Under the pieces are notes generated by a model that was not told the origin of the DNA, did no database searches, and was given only the letters and a program-made list of their open reading frames with translations. Below, in pieces: positions 11,719 through 21,404 of a stretch of 64,000 nt of DNA (its first letter is position 1; each line of letters begins with the position of its first letter). The DNA lies in NCBI RefSeq assembly GCF_036588685.1, contig NC_086386.1, positions 69,872,682 through 69,936,681 of the forward strand, given 5' to 3'. The position numbers and the translations under genes are program-made. This stretch comes from Mytilus trossulus. Taxonomy: Eukaryota > Mollusca > Bivalvia > Mytilida > Mytilidae.

Positions 11719-14700
11719 ATGATTAGGGCATTTAGACGATTTACCATTGCACGAAAAATCTGGTCAAAGGATGATGCTCCTGAGACCGAGGAAACAGAAA
11801 ATAATGAGCCGGGCAGCCCTAAAACGCCAGCCTTAAAAAATAAATGGGGAACAGCTGTCAAAAATGTGGTAAGCCTAAATATGACGGCGTAGTTCAACAT
11901 TGGTGTCAATTTAAAGCATTTATTAATTAAGATAAAAGTGTAAATTACATCAAATGAAATAAAAGTTAAGTATAATAGTTCCAAAAAAACTTATTAACAT
12001 CTACATTGACATTTGTTAGTTGAACTGTCAAGCTCAAGACCAATACTCACCGCTTTCGGTGGGCGCAAGAAATACTAGCAAAGGTAATTTTGTAGCACCA
12101 AAAATATACAAGCAAGTATTATATAAAGTGTGATAGAAAGGGAAAAATATAATAATAAAGCAAAAAAATAAAAGTACTATTAAAGGGGGAAGGGGGAGAG
12201 TACCAATTTGCTTTTCGTCGTTCCGGCTAAACCAATCCGGCTTCCGTAGTGATACCAGGGAAATAATCCCCACCGACACAAACCTAGTCCTCTATTTGAC
12301 TCAGTGACCTGCTTACAAATGGGAAACTGCACAATTGATATTTACTTTTTCAATAATACAATTACTGAAAAAAATATTACTGGCCTAGCTAGCAATTTGG
12401 ACCAAGGTAGATTGAATATTATAAAATAAGGAGAGGTTATGATTGCCAATGACAACTATGTTGGAAGGAATATAGGAGTGTCCTTTGCAGTAAGGCGCCA
12501 AACTGTCATTTTCGGCTACCTTTAGCGTGAAATTGGTTAACATGTTACCGTGATTCGTCAACATATCTGTAATCGTGATTCGTCAGAGGTCTCAACGTTT
12601 ACGGTTATTTTTGGAAAAAAATTAACGTGATTCGTCAAAATCAGTCGAATTTTTTATCGTCTAAAAGAACATTTTTAATACCGCAATGAACCAAAAACTA
12701 TCGCTAACGTCATTTGACAAGATTTTTAGCGTTATTCGTCATGAAGGTACCTCCATTACGGCCCTCAACTATTCCTTTACTGGCATTTGATTTAGATACG
12801 GCCTTCAAGAATGAAAAAAATTTTAACCATAAAGTGGGCTATAAGTATAAAATATACTAGTCTCCGACATGACAAAATGGAAGTGATAAATACATGTAAT
12901 TTAAAAAAAAAAAAGAAGCGGCATTAAACCTAATTTGTAAACAGAAATAGTAACGAAAAGGGAATATGACGGACAGCTACCAACATAAACCAATGACTAA
13001 AAGGTAAAAGTCAAAAAGAACAAAAATATCTACCAACTTTCACTGAATGATACATTATTTGTCGATTATACGTTCTAGATTTAGAAAAAAACCCAGTTCT
13101 AATAAAATTGAGAATGAAAATCAAATGGGGAATGTGTCAAAGCGACAATAACCCGACCATAGAGCAGACAACAGCGAAGGCCACCAATGGGTCTTCAATG
13201 TTACGAGAAACTATCGCTGGCCCATGACTTTTATAGATAAGAAGATTTTGTATTATTGCGACAACACTCTGAATCTGAAAATATATGTATGCATTGGTCC
13301 AATAATTTCCTGAACATTAAAAAACTGGTTGCATATAACTTCAAACAACTTGGAGAAAAACAAAAAGGAAAAGGAAAAGTTTTTGAAATCTTTTTTATGC
13401 GTCAAAAAGTAAGTGAGAGCATTCATAATTTTGATCATGTGAGAAAGAACAACTATTACTAATATCATTTGATGAACCATATTACTTTTATTATGGATGT
13501 TGTCATTGAAATCTTGTCAGATTGAATAATTTTCATAAAAAAATATTTGGTTTATATTTTACTGCTTATGCTTTTAATTTTTTTTCAGAATCGGAGACAA
13601 TCGGTAAGTACAAACTTTTTAAAATTTATAATTTCAGATGTTTAGAATACTGATTTGATTATTAAATTCAGAACAAGTGTCCACATCTGTATTTTATTCA
13701 TAGTTTGTCAATTTTTTTAATTTGAGCATACGGTCGGTACGGCTTTAAACAATAAGCAATATTCATACAGTATTGTCCGCTATAAAAATCCGACGTTTGA
13801 ATGATGTGTCTTATCAAGTTTAAAAAAGATCACCAGACGTCAGAACAATCTTCAACTAGCTTAAGCAAGCCCCCCCCCCCCCCCCCAAAAAAAAAAGTTC
13901 AATAATTGAAACAAGAAACACACAAAGGTTTTTAGTCTGCTGATGTTAAATTTGAAAAGACAAAACACATTCACATTCATTTTTTGTTTTGTTTTGAAAT
14001 GACATGTTTATAACAAAATATGCAGAAGATATCATCCTTCCTGATCTTACCACAAAACAGGAGGCTGCTCATATTCGTCTTAATTAGTTTGTAAAAAAAA
14101 TCATGAAAAAAACCATACATGTAGACCAATTGGCCGTTTCAGAATCGAAAGGTCTATGGGTAATTTCGTTGGTCGTACACCAAATTGAAAATAACGTCAC
14201 GACATTTGTTGAATTTTCATTGTTTTCAACGCTTTCAACCAATCACGACGTTTTGGTGTACACTTTTGAAAATATTACCCAGAATTCATTAGATTCTGAA
14301 ACAGCGAATTAATCACATCAATTGCACTGTCCATAATTCTATATTTATCGGAGGAAAGTTTAAAACATTATTTTTATTATTTACAGTTAAGAAGAAAGAG
14401 TGAAGTCGTAGAGAAAGATCCGTTTCTAGATAAATTTACAGTAACTGGAAGAGCATTTGAGAAAGACGAAGATGACAATTTTGAATGTTCTAAATTATTT
14501 ACCAAAAAGTAAATGTATTAATTGTTTTTAATGAGTTTATTAAGACACTACCAATTTATGGTGGCGCTGCTTGCAAGTGCTATAACTAGTTGGTTTTAAA
14601 ATTAAATTGTAATCATGGATCTATATGATGGTGACTGCCATTTTATATGAATGCTTCTTTCCGTTTGATAAGGTTTATTTATAAAAAAAAATAATCTTCT

Positions 14701-17700
14701 TTGATATATTTTCTTGATATTCAATTTCTGCTTCTTGTTTTTTTTAATATATGCACTATTATCTAACTTATACAAGACAAGAACCAAATGATTGGTGCCA
14801 TTGGCATAGCAGGACTTCTTAAAGAGTACTCCATTAGTGTAACTAATCGAGGGCGGCTAGTTATTTATGAATAGAGAAAGCACCACTTCAGTAACTTGCA
14901 TCTGCCGTTATTTGATCGAATCAAACACAATGCCTCATGATTAACCCTGACGTCAGATTTTATGTTAGCTGCATGTCTAACCCCTACTCTATCAAGCATT
15001 GAACTCGATTGATTTGAATTTTTTTATACAGTTGAAATGAATTATTATGCCGTGGACAACAACTAATAGAAGTGTGATATTTTGATATTGTAACTTGCTG
15101 TAGATGTTGATAAATACTAGCATTTTGATATTGTAACTTGCCGTAGACGTTGATACATACTAGAATTTTGATATTGTAACTTGCCGTAGACTTTGATAAA
15201 TACTAGAATGTTGATATTGTAACTTGCCGTAGACGTTGATAAATACTAAAATGTTGATATTGTAACTTGCCGTAGACATTGATAAATACTATCATTTTGA
15301 TATTGTAACTTGCCGTAGACGTTGATAAATTAGAATTTTGATATTGTAACTTGCCGTAGACTTTGATAAATACTAGAATGTTGATATTGTAACTTGCTGT
15401 AGATGTTGATAAATACTAGCATTTTGATATTGTAACTTGCCGTAGACGTTGAAACATACTAGAATTTTGATATTGTAACTTGCCGTAGACTTTGATAAAT
15501 ACTAGAATGTTGATATTGTAACTTGCCGTAGACTTTGATAAATACTAGAATGTTGATATTGTAACTTGCCGTAGACATTGATAAATACTATCATTTTGAT
15601 ATTGTAACTTGCCGTAGACGTTGATAAATACTAGCATTTTGATATTGCAACTTGCCGTAGACGTTGATAAATACTAGAATTTTGATATTGTAACTTGCCG
15701 TAGGCGTTGATAAATACTAGCACTTTGATATTGTAACTTGCCGTAGACGTTGATAAATACTAGCATTTTGATATTGTAACTTGCCGTAGACGTTGATAAA
15801 TACTAGCATTTTGATATTGTAACTTGCTGTAGACGTTGATAAATACTAGCATTTTGATATTGCAACTTGCCGTAGACGTTGATACATACTAGAATTTTGA
15901 TATTGTAACTTGCCGTAGACGTTGATAAATACTAGCATTTTAATATTGCAACTTGCCATAGACGTTGATACATACTAGCATTTTGATATTGTAACTTGCC
16001 GTAGACGTTGATAGATACTAGCATTTTGATATTGCAACTTGCCGTAGACGTTGATAGATACTAGCATTTTGATATTGCAATTTGCCGTAGACGTTGATAA
16101 ATACTAGCATTTTGATATTGCAACTTGCCGTAGACGTTGATAGATACTAGCATTTTGATATTGCAATTTGCCGTAGACGTTGATAAATACTAGCATTTTG
16201 ATATTGCAACTTGCCGTAAAATTTTGATATTGAAACTTGCCGTTGACGTTGATAAATACTAGCATTTTGATATTGCAACTTGCCGTAGACGTTGATAGAT
16301 ACTAGCATTTTGATATTGAAACTTGCCGTTGACGTTGATAAATACTAGCATTTTGATATTGCAACTTGCCGTAGACGTTGATAGATACTAGCATTTTGAT
16401 ATTGAAACTTGCCGTTGACGTTGATACATACTAGCAATTTGATATTGTAACTTGCCGTAGACGTTGATAAATACTAGCATTTTGATATTGCAACTTGCAG
16501 TAGACGTTGATAAATACTAGCATTTTGATATTGCAACTTGCCGTAGACATTGATACATACTAGAATTTTGATATTGCAACTTGCCGTAGACGTTGATAAA
16601 TACTAGCATTTTGATATTGTAACTTGCCGTAGACGTTGATAAATACTAGCATTTTGATATTGCAACTTGCAGTAGACGTTGATAAATACTAGCATTTTGA
16701 TATTGCAACTTGCCGTAGACATTGATACATACTAGAATTTTGATATTGCAACTTGCCGTTGACGTTGATACATACTAGCATTTTGATATTGTAACTTGCC
16801 GTAGACGTTGATAAATACTAGCATTTTGATATTGCAACTTGTAGTAGACGTTGATAAATACTAGCATTTTGATATTGCAACTTGCCGTAGACGTTGATAC
16901 ATACTAGAATTTTATATTGTAACTTACCGTAGACGTTGATACATACTAGCATTTTGATATTGCAACTTGCCGTAGACGTTGATACATACTAGCATTTTGA
17001 TATTGTAACTTGCCGTAGACGTTGATGAATACTAGCATTTTGATATTGCAACTTGCCGTAGACGTTGATACATACTAGAATTTTGATATTGCAACTTGCC
17101 GTAGACGTTGATAAATACTAGCATTTTGATATTGCAACTTGCCGTAGACGTTGATAGATACTAGCATTTTGATATTGCAATTTGCCGTAGACGTTGATAA
17201 ATACTAGCATTTTGATATTGCAACTTGCCGTAGACGTTGATAAATACTAGCATTTTGATATTGCAACTTGCCGTAGATGTTGATAGATACTAGCATTTTG
17301 ATATTGAAACTTGCCGTTGACGTTGATAAATACTAGCATTTTGATATTGCAACTTGCCGTAGACGTTGATAGATACTAGCATTTTGATATTGAAACTTGC
17401 CGTTGACGTTGATAAATACTAGCATTTTGATATTGCAACTTGCCGTAGACGTTGATAGATACTAGCATTTTGATATTGAAACTTGCCGTTGACGTTGATA
17501 AATACTAGCATTTTGATATTGTAACTTGCCGTAGACGTTGATAAATACTAGCATTTTGATATTGCAACTTGCAGTAGACGTTGATAAATACTAGCATTTT
17601 GATATTGCAACTTGCCGTAGACGTTGATACATACTAGAATTTTGATATTGCAACTTGCCGTAGACGTTGATACATACTACCATTTTGATATTGTAACTTG

Positions 17701-20700
17701 CCGTAGACGTTGATAAATACTAGCATTTTGATATTGCAACTTGCAGTAGACGTTGATAAATACTAGCATTTTGATATTGCAACTTGCCGTAGACGTTGAT
17801 ACATACTAGAATTTTGATATTGTAACTTACAGTAGACGTTCGATTGATTGTACTAGAATTTTTGATATTTTGATTTTTTAATTTTAGATATTTCTATTTT
17901 TAGATATTGGAAGGAGCTGGTTTTTGACCCTGCTGATTTCCCGTATTATTATTGGTCGATGTTGGTTGCATCGATCATCATGTACAACATTGTGTTCATC
18001 ATCCTGAGAATAACCTTTCACGATCAAGTCGAGTCTCCACACAATATGCCAATCTGGTTCGTCTTCGATTATATCTCAGACTTCTTCTATCTTTGTGATA
18101 TGTTTGCCAAAAGCAGAATCGGTTAGTACTTACCATACAATCATATAGTGGTAGCATAAGTATATGGATATTGTTCAGTGACAGATTCAGGGGGTGGTTT
18201 CCGGGGTTGAAAGCCCCTTTTTTAGCCTTCGATTATATCTCAGAATTCTTCTATCTTTGTGATGTTTGTCAAAGGCAGAATCGGTTAATACTTATTATAG
18301 CAATAGCAATCGTTTCGATCATTAGTCCTGGAGTTCTCTGACGTCTGACAGCTTTTTTAAAGGCTTATCGGGCCCAAAAACTAGTCCTCGAAAAAGACCG
18401 TCATATGTCAGAGCAATCTTTGACTAATTGAACATGTATGTACTTATAAGTTAGAAATAATGCGTAAAGTAAGCTATAAATGTCCCGGTATGAAAAAAAA
18501 CCGTAAAGCAATTCATCAGAGATATGCAACGACCTAATACATACTTCAAAAATGAACGAAAATTATTTATTTAGCGTCTTTTGGTGTTGTAGGCGGCAAT
18601 GGTATATGACACGACTATCATAGTTGTCGGGATCATTAGTAGCAGGCCTCGGAAGTCGGTCAACGGGATGTTTTTTTGCATTCGTCTCAATTTTTGGCAA
18701 CACCCAGCCCGCAGTGATTGAATTTTTATAAAACATTATTAAAATAAAAAGTGTCAGCTTCCCTCTGACTATGAATTATTACCTTTATTGTAAATTCTTT
18801 ACAGATTACGTGAAACAAACCCAAATAAGTTTGTTATGAAACACACGTGTACACAACGACACCAATGTAGAGTTATAATTTGACCAAAATTTACCACTTT
18901 TATTTTTAGCCAGACGATTGACCAATGAGAAACCAGTATAAAATTACACGCGGACTGGGTGTTGCCAAAAATTGAGACGAATGCAAAAAAACATCCCGTT
19001 GACCGACTTCTGAGGCCTGCTACTAATGATCCAGACAACAATGATAGTCGTGTCATGTACCATTGTGTAGATAAATCAATTTAGATTTACGGCATATAAA
19101 GTTTAAGTAGGGTTGACAACCGAGAAAATAAACAAAATAACGGGAATTTGGGACTGGGTGTCATTATTCAAAAATTTAGTTAAGTACCTTGTGTTATATT
19201 AAGGTATATAGAATTTTTTTATTGAGACAAGTGCCTGTGATTATTAGTCATTGTACGGCCCTAAACGGTAAGCAAAATGTATACCATGTAGTCAGCTAAG
19301 AAAGGCTCAGACATGAAAAAATGTAATAATTAAAATTCAAATAATAAAAAACAATGGCCTGATATTACAGTCAGCAATCAACGAAAAAATATCCCAACAA
19401 TTACAGATCTATACAGAATTAAAGACACCCGGCAGTATACATGTATATATCAGTCATAGGACAAACTCAAAAATTGTCCTATCATTTCAACTAAAATCGA
19501 TATTTTTTAAACAAAACGTTACCAAGTAGCTCCGTTACTGATTATTTCAAAACTAATAGGATATCAATACTAAAAGATTTAATTAGAGTGTCAATATTTT
19601 GAGTTTGAATGCTGTGGTTAATTTGTATTTATTTTATTTTTTAGATTTTAAATTTCTATTCTCAATTTATATACTAAAAATCTTAATGAAGACCAGCAAG
19701 ATAGCAAAACTCTATATAAATCGCTATTTTGCGGGAACCGGCAAAATAGCGCCATGGAGGCTATTATGCCGGAGCCGGAATAATAGCCACTGCCTAAATA
19801 AATATATGAATATTAAGCCGAATATATTTAAGTTATAACTTATATCTACGTTTACTTCTTTTTCAGGGTTTCTTGAGAGTGGTCTCTTGGTGAAAGATGT
19901 TGGTCGCCTGACCAACGTATACTTGAAGTCTTGGATGTTCAAGGTCGACATAATAGCCATCTTACCAACCGACTTTTTTTATTTTCTACAACGAAATACA
20001 GCCTTTCGTTTAAACAGAATTATCAAAATTTGGAGAATGAGGGAGTTTTTTGGCTTGGCTCAGACTCATACAAACTTTCCCAATCTTTTTGGTGTTGCTC
20101 AGTTGATTTTATACATTATCATCATTATACACTGGAACGCCTGTTTTTACTTCGCAATAAGCCGTTATCTTGGGTTCGGAAGCGATGGTTGGGTTTACCC
20201 TGATCCAACCACCGAAGATTTCGGGGATTTCTTTAAGCAGTATGTAACCAGTTTTTACTGGTCTTGCTTGACGTTGACTACAATCGGGGACACGGCTTAT
20301 CCGGAAACAGTCATATCCTATTGTTTCTGTATAGTCGACTCACTGGTTGGTGTGTTGATTTTTGCTACTATTTTTGGAAACGTTGGTGCGTTGATTAACG
20401 GAATGGATGCCGCAAGAACGGAATATCAGGCCAAGGTAGATTCAGTGAAGAGATACATGGAATTAAGAGGTGTGTTCGGAGAACTACAAGTACGTGTCAT
20501 CAAATGGTTCGATTACACGTGGAACAACAAACAGTCGTTTGATGACAAAGAGGTACTATTTTACCTTCCCGATAAACTACGCGCCGAAATTTCGGTGCAC
20601 GTTCATTTAGGGACATTAAGACGAGTCGCAATTTTCCAGGACAGCGAGCCAGGATTGCTTGTCGAACTTGTGTTGAAACTTCGTTTACAGGTCTTTAGCC

Positions 20701-21404
20701 CTGGTGATTATATATGTCGTAAAGGAGACATCGGAAAAGACATGTATATTGTAAAACGCGGGAAATTACAAGTTGTGTCAGACGATGGAAAGGTAATTTT
20801 TGTTACACTTAGCGATGGTTCCGTCTTCGGCGAAATCAGCGTTCTTAATATCTCTGGAAACAAGACCGGAAATCGTCGAACGGCAAGCGTGCGCAGTGTT
20901 GGTTATTCAGATTTGTTTTTGTTGTCGAAAAGGGATCTATGGGATGCTTTAGAAGAATACCCAGAAGCCAGGAAGAATCTTATGCACAAGGGTCAACAAC
21001 TCCTTCGTAAAGACAACCTTCTCGACGAGGATGCCGCCAGAAAAGAGGAGAGACGTCTACAGAATCTAGACAAGAGGATTGAACTAATTCATGACGCAGT
21101 TGATGACCTGCAATGTAACGTCAAAAGACTGGCTAAACAAATACAAAATCAGCAGAACCCAGGCCTTCTACAAGCGAAATCTAAGTCACGTATCGAAGTC
21201 ATGCCTACACCACTAGAGCAACCGAAGTCTAAATCACGTATTGAGGTGATGCCTAAACCACAAGAGCAACCGAAAGAAGATGCTAAAGACCAACCAAAAG
21301 TTGCCGCACCGAAAGAGGAATATAAAGACCCACCAAAAGCACCTGCTCTGAAAGAGGAAAGTAAAAAAGAACCAGAAACAAAACCAGAAGACAGCGAAAA
21401 GTAG
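11719..21404 (+). CDS. CNGA: Cyclic nucleotide-gated cation channel, alpha-type (5 exons, ~680 aa)
   Basis: Exons 11719-11868, 13589-13603, 14387-14508, 17904-18121 and 19867-21404 join in frame with GT-AG introns; an in-frame TAA at 11701 supports the start. The protein is a plasma-membrane channel opened by cGMP or cAMP. Seen in order: acidic N-terminus (1-110); S1 about 111-135; S2 about 146-165; S3 about 194-209 with 'ILPTDFFYF'; S4 about 215-230 with spaced Arg/Lys; S5 about 242-267 with 'HWNACFYFAIS'; pore 'TLTTIGDTAYPE' (Asp310); S6 about 321-342; C-linker about 347-420; cyclic-nucleotide-binding domain about 421-540 with 'FGEIS' and 'NRRTA'; Asp551 in the C-helix, the position linked to cGMP preference; a leucine-zipper-like coiled coil about 557-600; and a Lys/Glu/Pro tail holding a 16-residue repeat. 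The coiled coil and overall similarity favour an A subunit. The Asp in place of the usual pore Glu is unusual. The length fits the family. Confidence 0.93.
13105..13220 (+). repeat. Dispersed repeat in CNG intron 1
   Basis: The segment 'ggggaatgtgtcaaagcgac' to 'ccaatgggtcttcaatg' is matched by a diverged copy at about 61256-61370 ('ggggaatgtctcaaagagac' to 'ccattgggtc'). It is non-coding and its family is unknown. Confidence 0.55.
14133..14305. mobile_element. Palindromic 173-bp MITE-like element in CNG intron 2
   Basis: The ends GCCGTTTCAGAATC and GATTCTGAAACAGC form a 14-bp inverted repeat with one mismatch. Internal sequence also folds back: 'gggtaatttcg...cgtacaccaa' faces 'ttggtgtacac...attaccca'. 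The open frame reading through it is an artefact of the palindrome. It ends about 80 bp before exon 3. Confidence 0.65.
15078..17872 (+). repeat. 43-bp minisatellite array, about 65 copies, in CNG intron 3
   Basis: The unit is 43 bp, containing 'TTTTGATATTGCAACTTGCC', then 'GTAGACG', then a 'TTGATAAATACTAGCA'-like segment. The spacing is exact over most of the array (for example 15122 to 15165). Variants include 'TGTAAC' or 'TGAAAC' for 'TGCAAC', 'CCGTTGACG' for 'CCGTAGACG', and 'gata(a/c/g)atac'. From about 16210 to 17500 the 'GAAAC...GTTGACG' variant alternates with the standard unit, giving an 86-bp dimer. One unit is internally deleted near 16218. The array ends about 30 bp before the exon 4 acceptor. 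Confidence 0.97.
18176..18226 (+). mobile_element. Fragment of the CAGTG(G/A)C..GATCCAG short element
   Basis: 'cagtgacagattcaggggg' followed by 'ccggggttgaaagcccc' matches the 5' part of the short elements at 27629, 60492 and 63033. It is incomplete and sits directly between exon 4 and the partial exon 4 copy. Confidence 0.5.
18227..18293 (+). pseudogene. Partial duplicate of CNG exon 4 with its donor site
   Basis: This 67-bp segment matches the last part of exon 4 (about 18063-18127, encoding 'FDYISDFFYLCDMFAKSRI') and runs across the splice donor. A 2-nt loss turns 'gatatgtttgcc' into 'gatgtttgtc' and shifts the frame, and the donor reads 'ggttaat' rather than 'ggttagt'. There is no acceptor-like sequence directly before it. 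It is a dead exon fragment, not an alternative exon. Confidence 0.8.
18597..19065. mobile_element. Foldback element with ~117-bp arms in CNG intron 4
   Basis: The left arm (18597-18713) and right arm (18949-19065) are reverse complements with few mismatches; both include 'gcattcgtctcaatttttgg' or its complement. They are separated by a ~235-bp AT-rich loop. The terminal bases are CAATGG...CCATTG. An open frame at 18799-19056 on the minus strand only reads the arm. A target-site duplication is not obvious. Confidence 0.8.
19722..19788. repeat. Two adjacent short hairpins
   Basis: CGCTATTTTGC (19722-19732) pairs with GCAAAATAGCG (19741-19751). Immediately after, GGCTATTAT (19759-19767) pairs with ATAATAGCC (19780-19788) around a GC-rich loop containing two CCGG. 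They lie about 80 bp before the exon 5 acceptor. They could be the ends of a small element or RNA structure in the intron. Confidence 0.65.

Noticed and set aside
11700-11984. 94-residue minus-strand frame over CNG exon 1
   Set aside because: It is a shadow of the real plus-strand exon, which has in-frame stop, start, donor and continuation.
15078-17872. Regular repeats resembling a CRISPR array
   Set aside because: The units are contiguous 43-bp tandem copies without unique spacers, in an intron of an animal gene; it is a minisatellite.
18227-18293. Alternative (mutually exclusive) exon for CNG exon 4
   Set aside because: It contains only the 3' part of the exon, lacks an acceptor, and a 2-nt loss breaks the frame.
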